From positions 3,396,034 to 3,460,033 of the forward strand of contig CP129469.1 in NCBI GenBank assembly GCA_030583665.1: a DNA stretch of 64,000 bases, written 5' to 3'. Origin of the DNA: Candidatus Jettenia sp. AMX2. GTDB taxonomy: Bacteria; Planctomycetota; Brocadiia; Brocadiales; Brocadiaceae. Shown in pieces: positions 17,850 to 27,515 of the stretch. The translations under genes were made by a program, and so were the position numbers. The notes below the pieces were generated by a model. That model saw only the letters and a program-made list of their open reading frames with translations. It had not been told where the DNA came from and did no database searches. Position 1 is the first letter of the stretch, and every line of letters starts with the position of its first letter.

Positions 17850-18302
17850 ATGGAATTATTATTGAAAAAAAATGTAGAGAAGCTGGGTAGGATTGGCGAT
17901 ATAGTAAAAGTACGTGAGGGATATGCACGCAATTATTTATTGCCTAAAGGATTAGCGACAAATGTATCGCCGGCCAATATAAAGCAGATAGAAAAAGAGA
18001 AGATAAAAATGGCGTTGCGGTTGAAAGAGGAAAACGAGCGTCTGAAAGAGGTATTGGAAAAACTTACCAATGTATCTTGTACGATTCCGGCAAAGGCAAA
18101 CGAAGAGGGCAGGCTCTTTGGTTCTGTAACGGCTGTCCATATTGCAGAAGCACTTGCAAAAGAAGGATATCCTGTAGATAAAGAGATGATAAAGTTAGAT
18201 AATCCGATCAAGGTCTGCGGCATATACGATGTCGTGATTGCGCTGAATATAGAAATGCAGACAAAATGCAGGGTATCGGTAATAAAAGAAGAAATCGCTT
18301 AG
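17850..18302 (+). CDS. rplI: Ribosomal protein bL9
   Basis: 150 residues from the ATG at 17850 (AGAGGA ends nine bases upstream; the ATG at 17841 abuts it). The N-terminal domain has the L9 signature LGRIGDIVKVREGYARNYL-like stretch ending LPKGLAT, then the long connecting helix and the C-terminal domain with GRLFGSVT. Normal length. Confidence 0.94.
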   Translation: MELLLKKNVEKLGRIGDIVKVREGYARNYLLPKGLATNVSPANIKQIEKEKIKMALRLKEENERLKEVLEKLTNVSCTIPAKANEEGRLFGSVTAVHIAEALAKEGYPVDKEMIKLDNPIKVCGIYDVVIALNIEMQTKCRVSVIKEEIA

Positions 18303-18339
18303 TCAAGAAAGGCTTCATTCCTTTTGGGGAAAGATAACA

Positions 18340-19677
18340 ATGGCTGTCGGTTCCATACATGAACGTGCGCTACCTCAAAATATAGAGGCGGAAATGAGCA
18401 TCTTAGGCGCTATGCTGCTTGATAATGAGGTCGTTAGTTTAATCATACCAATTCTGAATAAGAATAGTTTTTACAAAACGGCACACCAGGAATTATTTCA
18501 GACCATATTGGACCTGTATGATAAGGGGCAAAAGGTTGATTTGGTTATTCTGCGAGAAGAACTAAAAAAACGTTCATTACTGGAAAAGGTTGGAGGAGTA
18601 GAGTATTTAGTAGAATTGGAAGAATCTGTTCCGACGATCGGGAATGTTGAATATTACGCAAATATCGTGCGTGAAAAGGCCATAAAAAGAAATTTAATCG
18701 AGGTAGCAGTAACCATTCAAAAAGAGGCCTTTAACGATGCCCTGGATACTGATAATTTACTTGATGCATCTGAAAGATCAATATTTGAAATTACCCAGAA
18801 AAAATTCAATATCATATCTACAAGACTGAACGAGGTCCTGAAACAGACATTTAGCCGTATTGAAAACCTTCACGACAGGCAAAGCAGGCTTACAGGGCTA
18901 TCTACTGGTTTTTACGATCTGGATGACCTTACCTGTGGATTGCAGTCCTCCGAACTCATTATAGTTGCCGCAAGACCGAGCATGGGGAAAACAAGTCTGG
19001 CTTTGAATATCATTGAACATGCAGGGGTCGTTGAGAAAAAACCTTCAGTACTATTTTCTTTGGAAATGTCAGCTCAGCAGGTTGCTCAGAATATGCTTTG
19101 TTCCCATGCGCACGTGGATGCCCATAAACTTCGTATGGGTTTTCTGGATGACAAACAATGGAGCAATTTATCTTTCGGGCTTGGGTCTCTTTCTGAAGCC
19201 CCTATTTTTATTGATGATACACCTGGGCTTACGGTACTCGAAGTTCGTGCAAAGGCCCGCAGGTTAAAAGCTCAATACGATATACAATTAATTGTAGTAG
19301 ATTATCTTCAACTTATGGAGGGACAGCGGGCAGAGAATCGCCAGCAGGAAATCTCTGTAATATCCCGCGGATTAAAATCACTTGCCAGGGAGCTCTCGGT
19401 ACCTGTGATTGCAGTGTCACAGCTAAACAGGTCTGTTGAAGCAAGAGAAGGCCACAAGCCAAGGATGTCCGATTTGCGTGAATCAGGGTCAATTGAACAG
19501 GATGCAGATGTGATTATTCTTTTGCACCGGGACAATTATTATGATCCGGAAAAAGATGATACTGCAGAAGTCATTATTGCCAAACAGCGAAACGGCCCGA
19601 CCGGAGTAGTCAAACTGGTATTTCGTTCCCACATTATGCGGTTTGAGAGCCTGGCATCTGCTGGTAATAGATACTAA
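18340..19677 (+). CDS. dnaB: Replicative DNA helicase
   Basis: 445 residues. The N-terminal helical collar domain begins LPQNIEAEMSILGAMLLDNE; the RecA-type motor has a Walker A ARPSMGKTSLALNI, Walker B region IVVDYLQLMEG and the conserved SQLNRSVEAREGHKPRMSDLRESG. No intein is present at the Walker A or other hot spots. Its stop codon overlaps the bamA start (TAATG). Confidence 0.96.
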   Translation: MAVGSIHERALPQNIEAEMSILGAMLLDNEVVSLIIPILNKNSFYKTAHQELFQTILDLYDKGQKVDLVILREELKKRSLLEKVGGVEYLVELEESVPTIGNVEYYANIVREKAIKRNLIEVAVTIQKEAFNDALDTDNLLDASERSIFEITQKKFNIISTRLNEVLKQTFSRIENLHDRQSRLTGLSTGFYDLDDLTCGLQSSELIIVAARPSMGKTSLALNIIEHAGVVEKKPSVLFSLEMSAQQVAQNMLCSHAHVDAHKLRMGFLDDKQWSNLSFGLGSLSEAPIFIDDTPGLTVLEVRAKARRLKAQYDIQLIVVDYLQLMEGQRAENRQQEISVISRGLKSLARELSVPVIAVSQLNRSVEAREGHKPRMSDLRESGSIEQDADVIILLHRDNYYDPEKDDTAEVIIAKQRNGPTGVVKLVFRSHIMRFESLASAGNRY

Positions 19678-22049
19678 TGAGGTATAAGGTGTTATTACAG
19701 GGGGCTTGTGTATCTTTTTTGCTTTGTATAATGCTTTGTGTTGTATATGCAAGGGGATTGTATGCTGAAACAACAGATATACCGCAGCAAATTATCCGGA
19801 ATATTGAGATCCGGGGGAACCAGAGGATCAGCACGACTGCTATAAGGGCCAGTATTCGTGTGAAAGAAGGTGATCCTTATAACCCTCTGAGAATTAGTCA
19901 GGATGTTGATGCCATTTGGGCAATGGGATTCTTTGATAATATAGAGATAAAGGTAGAGGAAGTGCCGGACGGCTTAAAACTTATTTATCAGGTTACCGAA
20001 CGGCCAATGATACAGGAGATACGGTTTCAGGGGAATGAGAAATTTAAAGCAAAAAGACTCATGAAGCTCATCGAAACAAAAGCAGGTGATTATTTAAGAC
20101 CCTATCTCCTCAAGCTGGACGAGGATAAAATCAGGGAATTTTACATTAAGAAGCTGTATCCGAGAATGCAGGTAAATGCGGAAACCAGGATAATTGATGG
20201 GAAAAATGTGTTGATATTCAATATTGATGAAGGCCCTAAAGTCCGGATTTCAGAAATACAATTTGTCGGTAATGAGGGTTTCACAAGAAGGACACTTCTC
20301 AAACAGATGGATATCCGCCAGAAACGTTTTCCATCGTTCCTGTTTCCAGGGAGATTTGATGAGGAAAAATTTCGTTCTGATATTCAGAAAATAAAAGAAT
20401 TCTACATGAATAATGGGTGGTTGGACGTCGATGTCGGCTGGGGAACAACCTATGACAACGGCAGTATGTCTATTACTCTTTATATAAAAGAAGGCGAACG
20501 GTATTATGTGGAACGTTTAACGATACAGGGAACACAGCTGTTTACCGAAGAAGAACTGAAGGAGAAACTGAAGTTACAAGAGGGAGGGCCATTTTTTCTT
20601 GATGCACTCGAGAAAGATATATACCAAATCCGGCTAGCATATGGCGAACAGGGATTCATTGGCGCCCGTGTTGACGAGAAGCATACCTTTAGCCCTGAAG
20701 AGGCGAAGGTGAATATTTCTTTTTTTGTAGAGGAGAGAGACAGGTTCTATATAGAGAGAATTAATATTATTGGTAATGATAGAACAAGGGACAATGTTAT
20801 CCGCCGGCAGCTAACCTTTTATCCCGGTGAAAAACTAGATACAGAAAAGATACGGGACAGTCAAAGACGTCTTGTTAATACAGGGTACTTTGATATGGAG
20901 TCAGGTGTACCCACCGGGATTAATTTCGAGCCTGGTTCCGCACCGGATAAACAGAATGTCATTGTAGAGGTAAAAGAGGGCAGGACGGGCATGTTGCGGT
21001 TCGGTGGTGGTTACGGTGCAAATGTCGGGGCATTCGGTGATATCTCATTTACCGACAGGAACTTTGCTCTCTTTGATTTTCCAAAAAGCTGGGACGATTT
21101 TTTCCGGGGCAACGCCTTTCGTGGCGGTGGTGAAGTATTAACTTTACGTTTCAGTCCAGGTTTCCAGCGGACTGAAGTCTTAATGTCGTGGACGAATCCT
21201 GCTATATTCGATTCTCCCTACAGTGCAGGCGTAAGTTTGTTTCACTATCTGCGATGGTATGAGGAATATCAGCAACAGGTTTCAGGTACAAGGATTTCAT
21301 CGGGAAGAGAGATTCAAAGGGATTTTTTTGTAAGACTAAGCCCGGAATTCAGTAATATCCATATTAGCAGGCGCAGGGCAGAAGTGGAAGATACCCCCCA
21401 GGCAGTGCTCGATGCACAAGGTAGTCACCTGAAGGCCGGCATTACCTTATCAGCAATCATGAACAGGACTGACAATATTTATGCTCCGACAAAAGGGTAT
21501 GAAGGGGAATCCTCACTGGAGTTTGCAGGTTTGGAAGTTGATATTGTAAAATACCGTATCCAGGGGACCAAATATACGACACTTTTTGATGTTCCAGGAT
21601 GGGGAAAGCATGTGCTTGCTTATGGTGGAACGTTTGGTATTGTGCAGCCAACTACCGGAAACGACGTATTGATATTTGAAAGGTTTTTCGCCGGCGGCTA
21701 TGGTTCTTTGCGAGGATTTCGTTTTCGGGGTGTTTCTCCTCTTGACGAGAAAACTGGTGATCAGGTTGGAGGTAATATTCTGATGTTACTGAACACAGAA
21801 TATATTATTCCTATTTACAAGGATGTTATCCGTGCTGCTGTTTTTATTGATAGCGGTAAGGCTGATGCAACAGTGAAGGACCTTAATTTTGACCGTTTTC
21901 GTGCATCAGCAGGGCTTGGGTTAAGGTTGAGTATTCCTTTCCTTGGCCGTTCTACCATAGCGATTGATTATGGGATTCCCATTATAAAAAGGGATGGGGA
22001 TGAAACTCAGGCGTTTTCTTTTAATTTTGGAGGAGGTGGCAGTTTTTAA
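19677..22049 (+). CDS. bamA: Outer membrane protein assembly factor BamA
   Basis: 790 residues. After a signal peptide (about 1-27) there are five POTRA repeats (to about residue 420), each with the beta-strand pattern seen in IRNIEIRGNQRISTTAIR and ISEIQFVGNEGFTRRTLL. The C-terminal Omp85 barrel holds the GSLRGFRFRG motif of the lid-lock loop and ends in a Phe. It inserts beta-barrel proteins such as the porin at 4919 and depends on the Skp-like chaperone encoded just downstream. Length matches the family. Confidence 0.95.
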   Translation: MRYKVLLQGACVSFLLCIMLCVVYARGLYAETTDIPQQIIRNIEIRGNQRISTTAIRASIRVKEGDPYNPLRISQDVDAIWAMGFFDNIEIKVEEVPDGLKLIYQVTERPMIQEIRFQGNEKFKAKRLMKLIETKAGDYLRPYLLKLDEDKIREFYIKKLYPRMQVNAETRIIDGKNVLIFNIDEGPKVRISEIQFVGNEGFTRRTLLKQMDIRQKRFPSFLFPGRFDEEKFRSDIQKIKEFYMNNGWLDVDVGWGTTYDNGSMSITLYIKEGERYYVERLTIQGTQLFTEEELKEKLKLQEGGPFFLDALEKDIYQIRLAYGEQGFIGARVDEKHTFSPEEAKVNISFFVEERDRFYIERINIIGNDRTRDNVIRRQLTFYPGEKLDTEKIRDSQRRLVNTGYFDMESGVPTGINFEPGSAPDKQNVIVEVKEGRTGMLRFGGGYGANVGAFGDISFTDRNFALFDFPKSWDDFFRGNAFRGGGEVLTLRFSPGFQRTEVLMSWTNPAIFDSPYSAGVSLFHYLRWYEEYQQQVSGTRISSGREIQRDFFVRLSPEFSNIHISRRRAEVEDTPQAVLDAQGSHLKAGITLSAIMNRTDNIYAPTKGYEGESSLEFAGLEVDIVKYRIQGTKYTTLFDVPGWGKHVLAYGGTFGIVQPTTGNDVLIFERFFAGGYGSLRGFRFRGVSPLDEKTGDQVGGNILMLLNTEYIIPIYKDVIRAAVFIDSGKADATVKDLNFDRFRASAGLGLRLSIPFLGRSTIAIDYGIPIIKRDGDETQAFSFNFGGGGSF

Positions 22050-22051
22050 TT

Positions 22052-22693
22052 ATGAAGCTGGAAATATTGTTTCATACGGGCATCAGATTAATAAAAAAAT
22101 TTATTATTATAACAAGCTTTGCGTGTTTGTCCCTGTTTCTCTTGCTTGATATACAGGCAAGAAGTCAGGATGCTGTGGCTTCGAGAACAATGAAGATAGG
22201 GGTTGTTGATTTAAACAGGGTCTTTGAGAAATATGAGAAAAGGAAGAATCTTGACGCTCAGTTAAAAGACCAGGAACGGGAGTATCAGAAAATTCTTAAT
22301 GATAAAAGGAAAGAGCTGGCAAATTTAAATGAAAAAATACAATTGCTGGATTTAGGGAGCGAGGCGAGAAGAAGAAATGAGGAGGCTTTTGAAAAAAAGA
22401 ATATCGAATTGGAGTCATATGCAAGATTCGCAGAAAATAATCTCGTAAGAAGATACAGGGATTATTTCGAAAGTCTTTATCTGGAAGTATGCAGGGAAGT
22501 GGAAGACATTGGCAAACGTGAGGGTTACGATCTTATTTTAAAGAAAGAGGAGCCTGACTTACAGGGCGGGGGAATCACCGAACTTCAGTTTAAAGTCGGG
22601 ATAAAAACGGTCTTGTACAATTCAGAAGGGATTGACATTACCAGCCAGGTAGTTGAATCCCTTAATAAAAAATACGCGGGTAAAGGAAAGTAG
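22052..22693 (+). CDS. skp: Skp/OmpH-family periplasmic chaperone
   Basis: 213 residues with an N-terminal signal segment (about 13-35), the strand IGVVDLNRVFEKYEKRKNLDAQL, and a long charged coiled coil (about 70-165) forming the tentacle arms of Skp trimers. It carries unfolded outer membrane proteins to BamA, whose gene ends two bases upstream. The C-terminal end (YDLILKKEEP, then TSQVVESLNKKY) is typical. Confidence 0.9.
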   Translation: MKLEILFHTGIRLIKKFIIITSFACLSLFLLLDIQARSQDAVASRTMKIGVVDLNRVFEKYEKRKNLDAQLKDQEREYQKILNDKRKELANLNEKIQLLDLGSEARRRNEEAFEKKNIELESYARFAENNLVRRYRDYFESLYLEVCREVEDIGKREGYDLILKKEEPDLQGGGITELQFKVGIKTVLYNSEGIDITSQVVESLNKKYAGKGK

Positions 22694-22696
22694 TTT

Positions 22697-23569
22697 GTGG
22701 ATATTATGCAAAAGACAATTGCACGTGAGGTTGAATTTTCCGGTATTGGTATGTTCAGAGGTGAGAAAACAACACTTTGTTTTAAACCGGCTCCTCTGAA
22801 TTCCCGTATATATTTTGTTCGTATTGATTTGCCGGGTCAGCCCAAAGTGCCCGCCCATATTCATGCCCTGTCAAGTAATGATAAACGGATATTCCTGAAA
22901 AATCAGGATGCCGAGGTTGAAAGCGTAGAGCATCTGATGGCTGCATTAGCAGGGTTGGGAATTGACAATATAGAAATTGAAATAGACGGACGTGAGGTCC
23001 CATCAGGGGATGGAAGCGCTCAATTATTTCTGGATGTTTTCAGAAAGGCGGGTATCGTTACCTTAGGTGGTGAGAAAAGAATATATACGGTGAAATCTCC
23101 GATTCTGGTAAGCAATGGAGATGCAAGCATTATGGCAGTTCCCTGTGACAAGAGATTACTGTTGTCCTATACCCTTGATTTTCACGGTTCATATATAGAA
23201 CAACAAATGTATAAAGTAGAATTTACCGTGGAGAATTTTTGTAAAGAAATTGCACCCGCAAGAACATTTGGTCTGAGCAGGAATGTCGAAGAGTTTAAGC
23301 TGCTTGGTTTAGGAAAAGGAATTACCGATTTCAACAGCACTATTTTACATGAAGACGGGACGATGACAACTCCTATTTCCAGGAGGCCGGCAGAACTTCG
23401 GTTTCCTGATGAATTTGTAAGACATAAAATTCTTGATCTCGTAGGGGATCTTTATCTTGCCAATATGGTAGTTCATGGTCATATTATTGCAAACAGGTCC
23501 GGTCATTCCTTAAACGTTCAATTAGCTGAAAAAATTCAAATGTTATATAGTGAAAAGAAGGGTATGTGA
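22697..23569 (+). CDS. lpxC: UDP-3-O-acyl-N-acetylglucosamine deacetylase
   Basis: 290 residues. It carries out the committed, zinc-dependent deacetylation in lipid A synthesis. The zinc ligands are visible: His in SVEHLMAALAGLGI and His/Asp in HKILDLVGDLYL; HIIANRSGHSLN near the end holds the catalytic His. The GTG at 22697 fits the aaagga site nine bases upstream better than the ATG at 22706. No fused FabZ domain is present, unlike in some phyla. Four bases from the 3' end an alternative start for lpxA overlaps it. Confidence 0.94.
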   Translation: MDIMQKTIAREVEFSGIGMFRGEKTTLCFKPAPLNSRIYFVRIDLPGQPKVPAHIHALSSNDKRIFLKNQDAEVESVEHLMAALAGLGIDNIEIEIDGREVPSGDGSAQLFLDVFRKAGIVTLGGEKRIYTVKSPILVSNGDASIMAVPCDKRLLLSYTLDFHGSYIEQQMYKVEFTVENFCKEIAPARTFGLSRNVEEFKLLGLGKGITDFNSTILHEDGTMTTPISRRPAELRFPDEFVRHKILDLVGDLYLANMVVHGHIIANRSGHSLNVQLAEKIQMLYSEKKGM

Positions 23570-23610
23570 TGAAGACGAATAACATTGAAAATATACAGGG
23601 AAAAATGGGT

Positions 23611-24456
23611 ATGAAAATTCATAAAACTGCTGTCGTGCATGCACATGCCGTCCTTGGCCGTAACGTTGAGATTGGGCCCTTTTCAGTTATCGGTGAACAT
23701 GTGATTGTTGGTGAGGGAACCGTGATTAAAAATCATGTTACCATTACCGGCAATACAACGATTGGGAAGAATAATATTATTCATCCAAATGCTGTATTAG
23801 GCGCTGAACCACAGGATCTCAAATACCGTGGTGAAAACACGTCACTCGTTTTGGGGGATAACAATATGATACGGGAAGGAGTGACGATTAATATAGGGAC
23901 GGCCGGCGGTGGCGGCAAGACGGTCATAGGAAACAATAATTTTTTTATGGCATATGCGCATGTTGCCCATGATTGTATTGTTGAGGATAATGTCCTTCTG
24001 GCTAACGGAGTGCTTTTGGGCGGCCATGTGATCGTTGAAAGAGGTGCAAAATTAATGGGCCTTGTTGGAATACAACCTTTCGTGACCATTGGAAGGCATG
24101 TTTATGTAGGGGGCCATACCAGAATTGTTCAGGATGTTCCACCTTATATTATTATTGAAGGCCATCCCGCAAAAATACGGCAGGTAAATAGTATCGGATT
24201 AGAAAGAGAAGGTTTCCCGAAGGAGAAAATCAGTGAGATTAAAAAAGCATTTCGGATTTTATTCCGTAATAATGAATTAAACAGAAGTCGCTGTCTCCTT
24301 GAACTGGAGAAACAAAAAGATATTTCTCCCGAGGTGAGCTATCTTATTGCTTTTTTAAAGAATATTGATAAGGGCAAGTTTGGAAGATATCGGGAATCTT
24401 TTCGCTGCGGAAAGGGTCAGGTCATGAATCATGAATATTGTATGGAAGATACGTAA
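23611..24456 (+). CDS. lpxA: UDP-GlcNAc acyltransferase
   Basis: 281 residues from the ATG at 23611, which follows AGGG with ten-base spacing and gives the usual LpxA beginning MKIHKTAVVHAHAVLG. The frame is open to a GTG at 23566, so a start there or at 23605 is possible. The left-handed beta-helix is full of hexapeptide repeats; GAEPQDLKY and YAHVAHDCIVEDNVLLANG include the catalytic His. The C-terminal helical domain follows. It adds the first acyl chain to UDP-GlcNAc. With lpxC next door but no lpxD or fabZ, the lipid A genes are partly clustered. Confidence 0.93.
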   Translation: MKIHKTAVVHAHAVLGRNVEIGPFSVIGEHVIVGEGTVIKNHVTITGNTTIGKNNIIHPNAVLGAEPQDLKYRGENTSLVLGDNNMIREGVTINIGTAGGGGKTVIGNNNFFMAYAHVAHDCIVEDNVLLANGVLLGGHVIVERGAKLMGLVGIQPFVTIGRHVYVGGHTRIVQDVPPYIIIEGHPAKIRQVNSIGLEREGFPKEKISEIKKAFRILFRNNELNRSRCLLELEKQKDISPEVSYLIAFLKNIDKGKFGRYRESFRCGKGQVMNHEYCMEDT

Positions 24457-24516
24457 TGTAAGTTTTCCTGAAAAGTTATGTTGGTTTATTTCTTATAAGG
24501 AACTGTTAGGCAAAGT

Positions 24517-25554
24517 ATGAGAAGTTTAAGGGTTGCTGTCGTTGGCGTCGGACATTTAGGGAAAGAGCATGCACGGGTGTATGCAGATTTGCCGGGTGTA
24601 ACTTTAGCCGGAGTTGTTGATATAAGGGCCGGACAGGCTGAGAAAATAGCCCGGTTGTATAACACCGCACATTTTTTGGATTATAGGGAAATAATTGGTA
24701 AGGTTGAAGCCGTAAGTATCGCAGTGCCTACGACGTTGCATTATTCCATAGCAAAGGAATTTCTTCAGCATGGAATTCATGTGATGATTGAAAAACCCAT
24801 GACAGGTACGATATCCGAGGCCAGGGATCTGATAACTATCAGCAAAATAAAAGGGGTGGTGCTTCAGGCAGGCTATATTGAGCGGTTTAACCCTGTGATT
24901 GTTGCGATAAAACGATTTGCAATCAATCCGAGATTTATTGAATGCCATCGTTTAAGTCCTTTTACGTTTCGTTCGGCAGATATTAGTGTAGTAATGGATT
25001 TAATGATTCATGATATTGATATTCTTCTCCATATAACAGGTTCCACGGTGAAGAGATTGGATGCTGTGGGGGTAAATGTTATTTCTGATAAAGAGGATAT
25101 TGCCAACGTCCGTCTCCTCTTTGAAAACGGATGCGTTGCGAATATTACAGCGAGCCGTGTTTCTCTCACCCCTATGCGGAAAATAAGGATATTTTCCGAA
25201 GATTCTTATATTTCTATTGATTATCAGAAAAAAGATGCGTTACTATATAAGAAATCTCCTGAACTGACGTTAAAATCTCTCAACATTTCCGAAATGGATG
25301 TATCAAGCATTGCAGATTTAAGAAGCTATGTGTTCGGTGATCTGTTAAAGGTGGAGCATATCAAGATGGATAATGATTATGAACCGCTTAAAAAAGAACT
25401 TGAATCGTTTGTTCAGTGTATTACAGAAAAGAAAGAGCCTCTCGTTTCGGGTGAAGAAGGGTTAAAAGCAATAAAAGTTGCAAACGATATCCTGTGCGAT
25501 ATAGAGAAGAATCTCAAATCGGCCTACATGCCAAGTATGGAGGGTTTACCATGA
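24517..25554 (+). CDS. Gfo/Idh/MocA-family oxidoreductase, possibly GnnA-like
   Basis: 345 residues. The N-terminal Rossmann domain has VAVVGVGHLGKEHARVYADL; the family signature EKPMTGT is present (MIEKPMTGT) and the substrate domain contains the catalytic-type DLMIHDIDILLHI. The gene follows lpxC and lpxA by 60 bp and couples (ATGA) to the radical SAM gene. In bacteria that make a diamino lipid A, an oxidoreductase of this family (GnnA) oxidises UDP-GlcNAc C3 before GnnB transaminates it, and the gene lies next to lpxA. That role is inferred from position only; no aminotransferase is adjacent. Confidence 0.82.
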   Translation: MRSLRVAVVGVGHLGKEHARVYADLPGVTLAGVVDIRAGQAEKIARLYNTAHFLDYREIIGKVEAVSIAVPTTLHYSIAKEFLQHGIHVMIEKPMTGTISEARDLITISKIKGVVLQAGYIERFNPVIVAIKRFAINPRFIECHRLSPFTFRSADISVVMDLMIHDIDILLHITGSTVKRLDAVGVNVISDKEDIANVRLLFENGCVANITASRVSLTPMRKIRIFSEDSYISIDYQKKDALLYKKSPELTLKSLNISEMDVSSIADLRSYVFGDLLKVEHIKMDNDYEPLKKELESFVQCITEKKEPLVSGEEGLKAIKVANDILCDIEKNLKSAYMPSMEGLP

Positions 25555-26792
25555 CATCATATGATTTTTTAAATATCAAAGCAGACATTATAAACGGGAA
25601 GGTTGTTGGAAGGTCTGAGGGTATTCTGGGAAAAATGCTGCAACCTTATGTTGATCAGTTTTTTGAAAAGATTAATTCCCTGAAAGTAATCGCCAGGGTT
25701 AATGGTATGCATGTATATAACCTATATAACCCTCCGTTTCCCAGCCGGGCAGGAATGCGTTTTCTGGAAAGAAAGCTGAGGATGATGCTTCTGAAAATGG
25801 CGCTCCCTGTTACTGCAAATCTGGCCATAACCCATAAGTGTCAGTGCCAGTGTATTCATTGCAGTGCAGACCCGTTTATGGACACAACAAAAAAAGAAGT
25901 TACGGTTGCGGAGATAAAGAGGGTTGTGGACGGGGCATTGGACCTTGGTGCGAGCCTCGTTATCTATGTTGGCGGTGAACCTATGCTGCGCGAAGATCTT
26001 TATGATCTCATTAAGTATGTAGATAAAACAAAGGCTATTTCAATGATATTTACAAACGGGCTTCTCCTGTCAGAGGAGAATGTTCAAAAACTTGCCGAGG
26101 CCGGTCTGTTTTCTCTCAATATTTCTATCGATAGCAGTGAACCTGAGCTGCATAATGAATTTCGAAAGGTGCCGGGGTGTTATCAGAAGGCATTTGAAGG
26201 GGCTGAGCGTTGCCGGAAAGCAGGTATTCTGACAGGTATTTCTACGTATGCAACCAGCGAGAGTATCGCAACGGGAAAAGTGGAAAAACTTTTAAAAATT
26301 GCGCAGGACCAGGGGTTTTCTGAAGTGACTATTTTTGATTGTATACCGTCAGGCCGTTTCCTGAAAGATGCATCCAAGATACTTACTGCAGAAGACCGGA
26401 AACAATTAATTGCGCTTACAAAGAAATATCATGAAATGGACCATCCTATGGGTATTAACTGCATGTCAATTATAAATTCTCCGAGGGGGGCAGGTTGTTA
26501 TGGCGCACAGTCGCAATTTTACATGACTGCATACGGGGATATTAACCCCTGCGATTTTAATCCTGTGAGTTTTGGAAATATTCGTGATACGTCTATTCAG
26601 GAGATATGGAAAAAAATGGTATCGCACCCTGATTTTAGTAAACGATATCCGACATGCCGGATGCAGAGTAAGGCATATAGGAAAAAGTATATTGATCCCC
26701 TCCCTGATAATGTAATGTTGCCCGTGAAAATAGAAGATATAGCGCCAGCTGAACTGGTAGATCAGGAGGCGAATCTTGCAGGGGTACACTAA
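25551..26792 (+). CDS. Radical SAM protein with SPASM-like C-terminus
   Basis: 413 residues from the ATG at 25551, which overlaps the upstream stop as ATGA and is preceded by GGAGGG. The cluster motif C-x3-C-x2-C is seen in HKCQCQCIHC (about residue 100), with a Gly-rich SAM-binding site YVGGEPMLRED and later sheet motifs (MIFTNGLLLS, LNISIDS). A second set of cysteines towards the C-terminus (GCYGAQ, INPCDF, PTCRMQ) suggests an auxiliary cluster as in SPASM or twitch enzymes. The first 90 residues have no recognised domain. The substrate is unknown; the downstream DUF1858, cupin and DUF2249 genes suggest a redox or metal-related role. Confidence 0.87.
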   Translation: MTSYDFLNIKADIINGKVVGRSEGILGKMLQPYVDQFFEKINSLKVIARVNGMHVYNLYNPPFPSRAGMRFLERKLRMMLLKMALPVTANLAITHKCQCQCIHCSADPFMDTTKKEVTVAEIKRVVDGALDLGASLVIYVGGEPMLREDLYDLIKYVDKTKAISMIFTNGLLLSEENVQKLAEAGLFSLNISIDSSEPELHNEFRKVPGCYQKAFEGAERCRKAGILTGISTYATSESIATGKVEKLLKIAQDQGFSEVTIFDCIPSGRFLKDASKILTAEDRKQLIALTKKYHEMDHPMGINCMSIINSPRGAGCYGAQSQFYMTAYGDINPCDFNPVSFGNIRDTSIQEIWKKMVSHPDFSKRYPTCRMQSKAYRKKYIDPLPDNVMLPVKIEDIAPAELVDQEANLAGVH

Positions 26793-26814
26793 GGAAAAGA
26801 AAATTCTATAGTTT

Positions 26815-26835
26815 TTATAACCATTGTTGTTATAA
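26815..26835. promoter_or_regulatory. Inverted repeat just upstream of the DUF1858 gene
   Basis: TTATAAC (26815-26821) and GTTATAA (26829-26835) separated by 7 bases, ending just before the aaggag ribosome binding site. It could be an operator or an mRNA hairpin controlling translation; which one cannot be told from sequence. Confidence 0.4.
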
Positions 26836-26845
26836 GGAGAAAACC

Positions 26846-27076
26846 ATGGGAAACGAAATTCTCATTACGAAAAAAATGAGCACCGGTGAAATAGTAAAGA
26901 AATATCCCGCAACAAAAGCGGTTTTTGCAAAATACTTTGGAACAGGATGCTTCGATTGCCCATCCTTTGGTACTGAAGATATAAACCTTGCCTGTATGAT
27001 GCATAATACTGATGTTGATAAGTTTATTCAGGAATTAAATGAGGTTGCAAAACAGGAAACAAGCAAGACTTCCTAA
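26846..27076 (+). CDS. DUF1858-domain protein (redox-disulfide type)
   Basis: 76 residues. The small helical domain starts ISTGEIV-like (MSTGEIVKKYPATKAVFAKYF) and carries the cysteine pair TGCFDCPS, as in DUF1858 proteins linked to hybrid-cluster and iron-sulfur repair proteins; a third Cys is in LACMM. Strong aaggag before the start. It opens a set of four small genes (DUF1858, two cupins, DUF2249) downstream of the radical SAM gene, suggesting a joint role in redox or nitrosative sensing. That role is inferred. Confidence 0.85.
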   Translation: MGNEILITKKMSTGEIVKKYPATKAVFAKYFGTGCFDCPSFGTEDINLACMMHNTDVDKFIQELNEVAKQETSKTS

Positions 27077-27209
27077 GGTATTTTCTGATTTTAAAGGTTT
27101 TGCGGGAAATTCTGTTGAGAAAACCCTGATTCCGGACAAAGAGTGGTAATCAGAAATACGTGCGCTAAAAATAACATATGAAAATACATGTGGAGGTTTA
27201 TAAATAACT

Positions 27210-27512
27210 TTGGAGCCTATTCCATTAGATGAAAAGATAACGTTTCACAAAGAACACTTCGTTCCGAATATCCTTTACGCCTCCCCTGGTATAAAAATGC
27301 CTCTTATCTGCATGGAACCGGGGCAGGAAATTCCACCTCACGCAGGGCACGCTGTAGGTATTTTCTATGTAAAGGAGGGCAAGGGGATTTTTACCCTTGA
27401 TAATCAGAGGATTGATATGGAAAAAGGTTCGGTAATAATTGCCCCGGAAGGAGCAACAAGGGGAATGAGATGCGTAGAAAGAATGGTTGTTTTGGCTATA
27501 AGTGCGGGGTAA
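27210..27512 (+). CDS. Small cupin-domain protein (first of two)
   Basis: 100 residues with a TTG start; GGAGG lies 13 bases upstream, a somewhat long spacing. The single cupin barrel is visible as PPHAGHAVGIFYVKEGKGIFTLDNQ, with His in motif 1, and ending GSVIIAPEGATRG. The second-motif His usual in metal cupins is not obvious. It is paired with a similar cupin three bases downstream; the two may arise from duplication. The ligand is unknown. Confidence 0.83.
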   Translation: MEPIPLDEKITFHKEHFVPNILYASPGIKMPLICMEPGQEIPPHAGHAVGIFYVKEGKGIFTLDNQRIDMEKGSVIIAPEGATRGMRCVERMVVLAISAG

Positions 27513-27515
27513 GAA

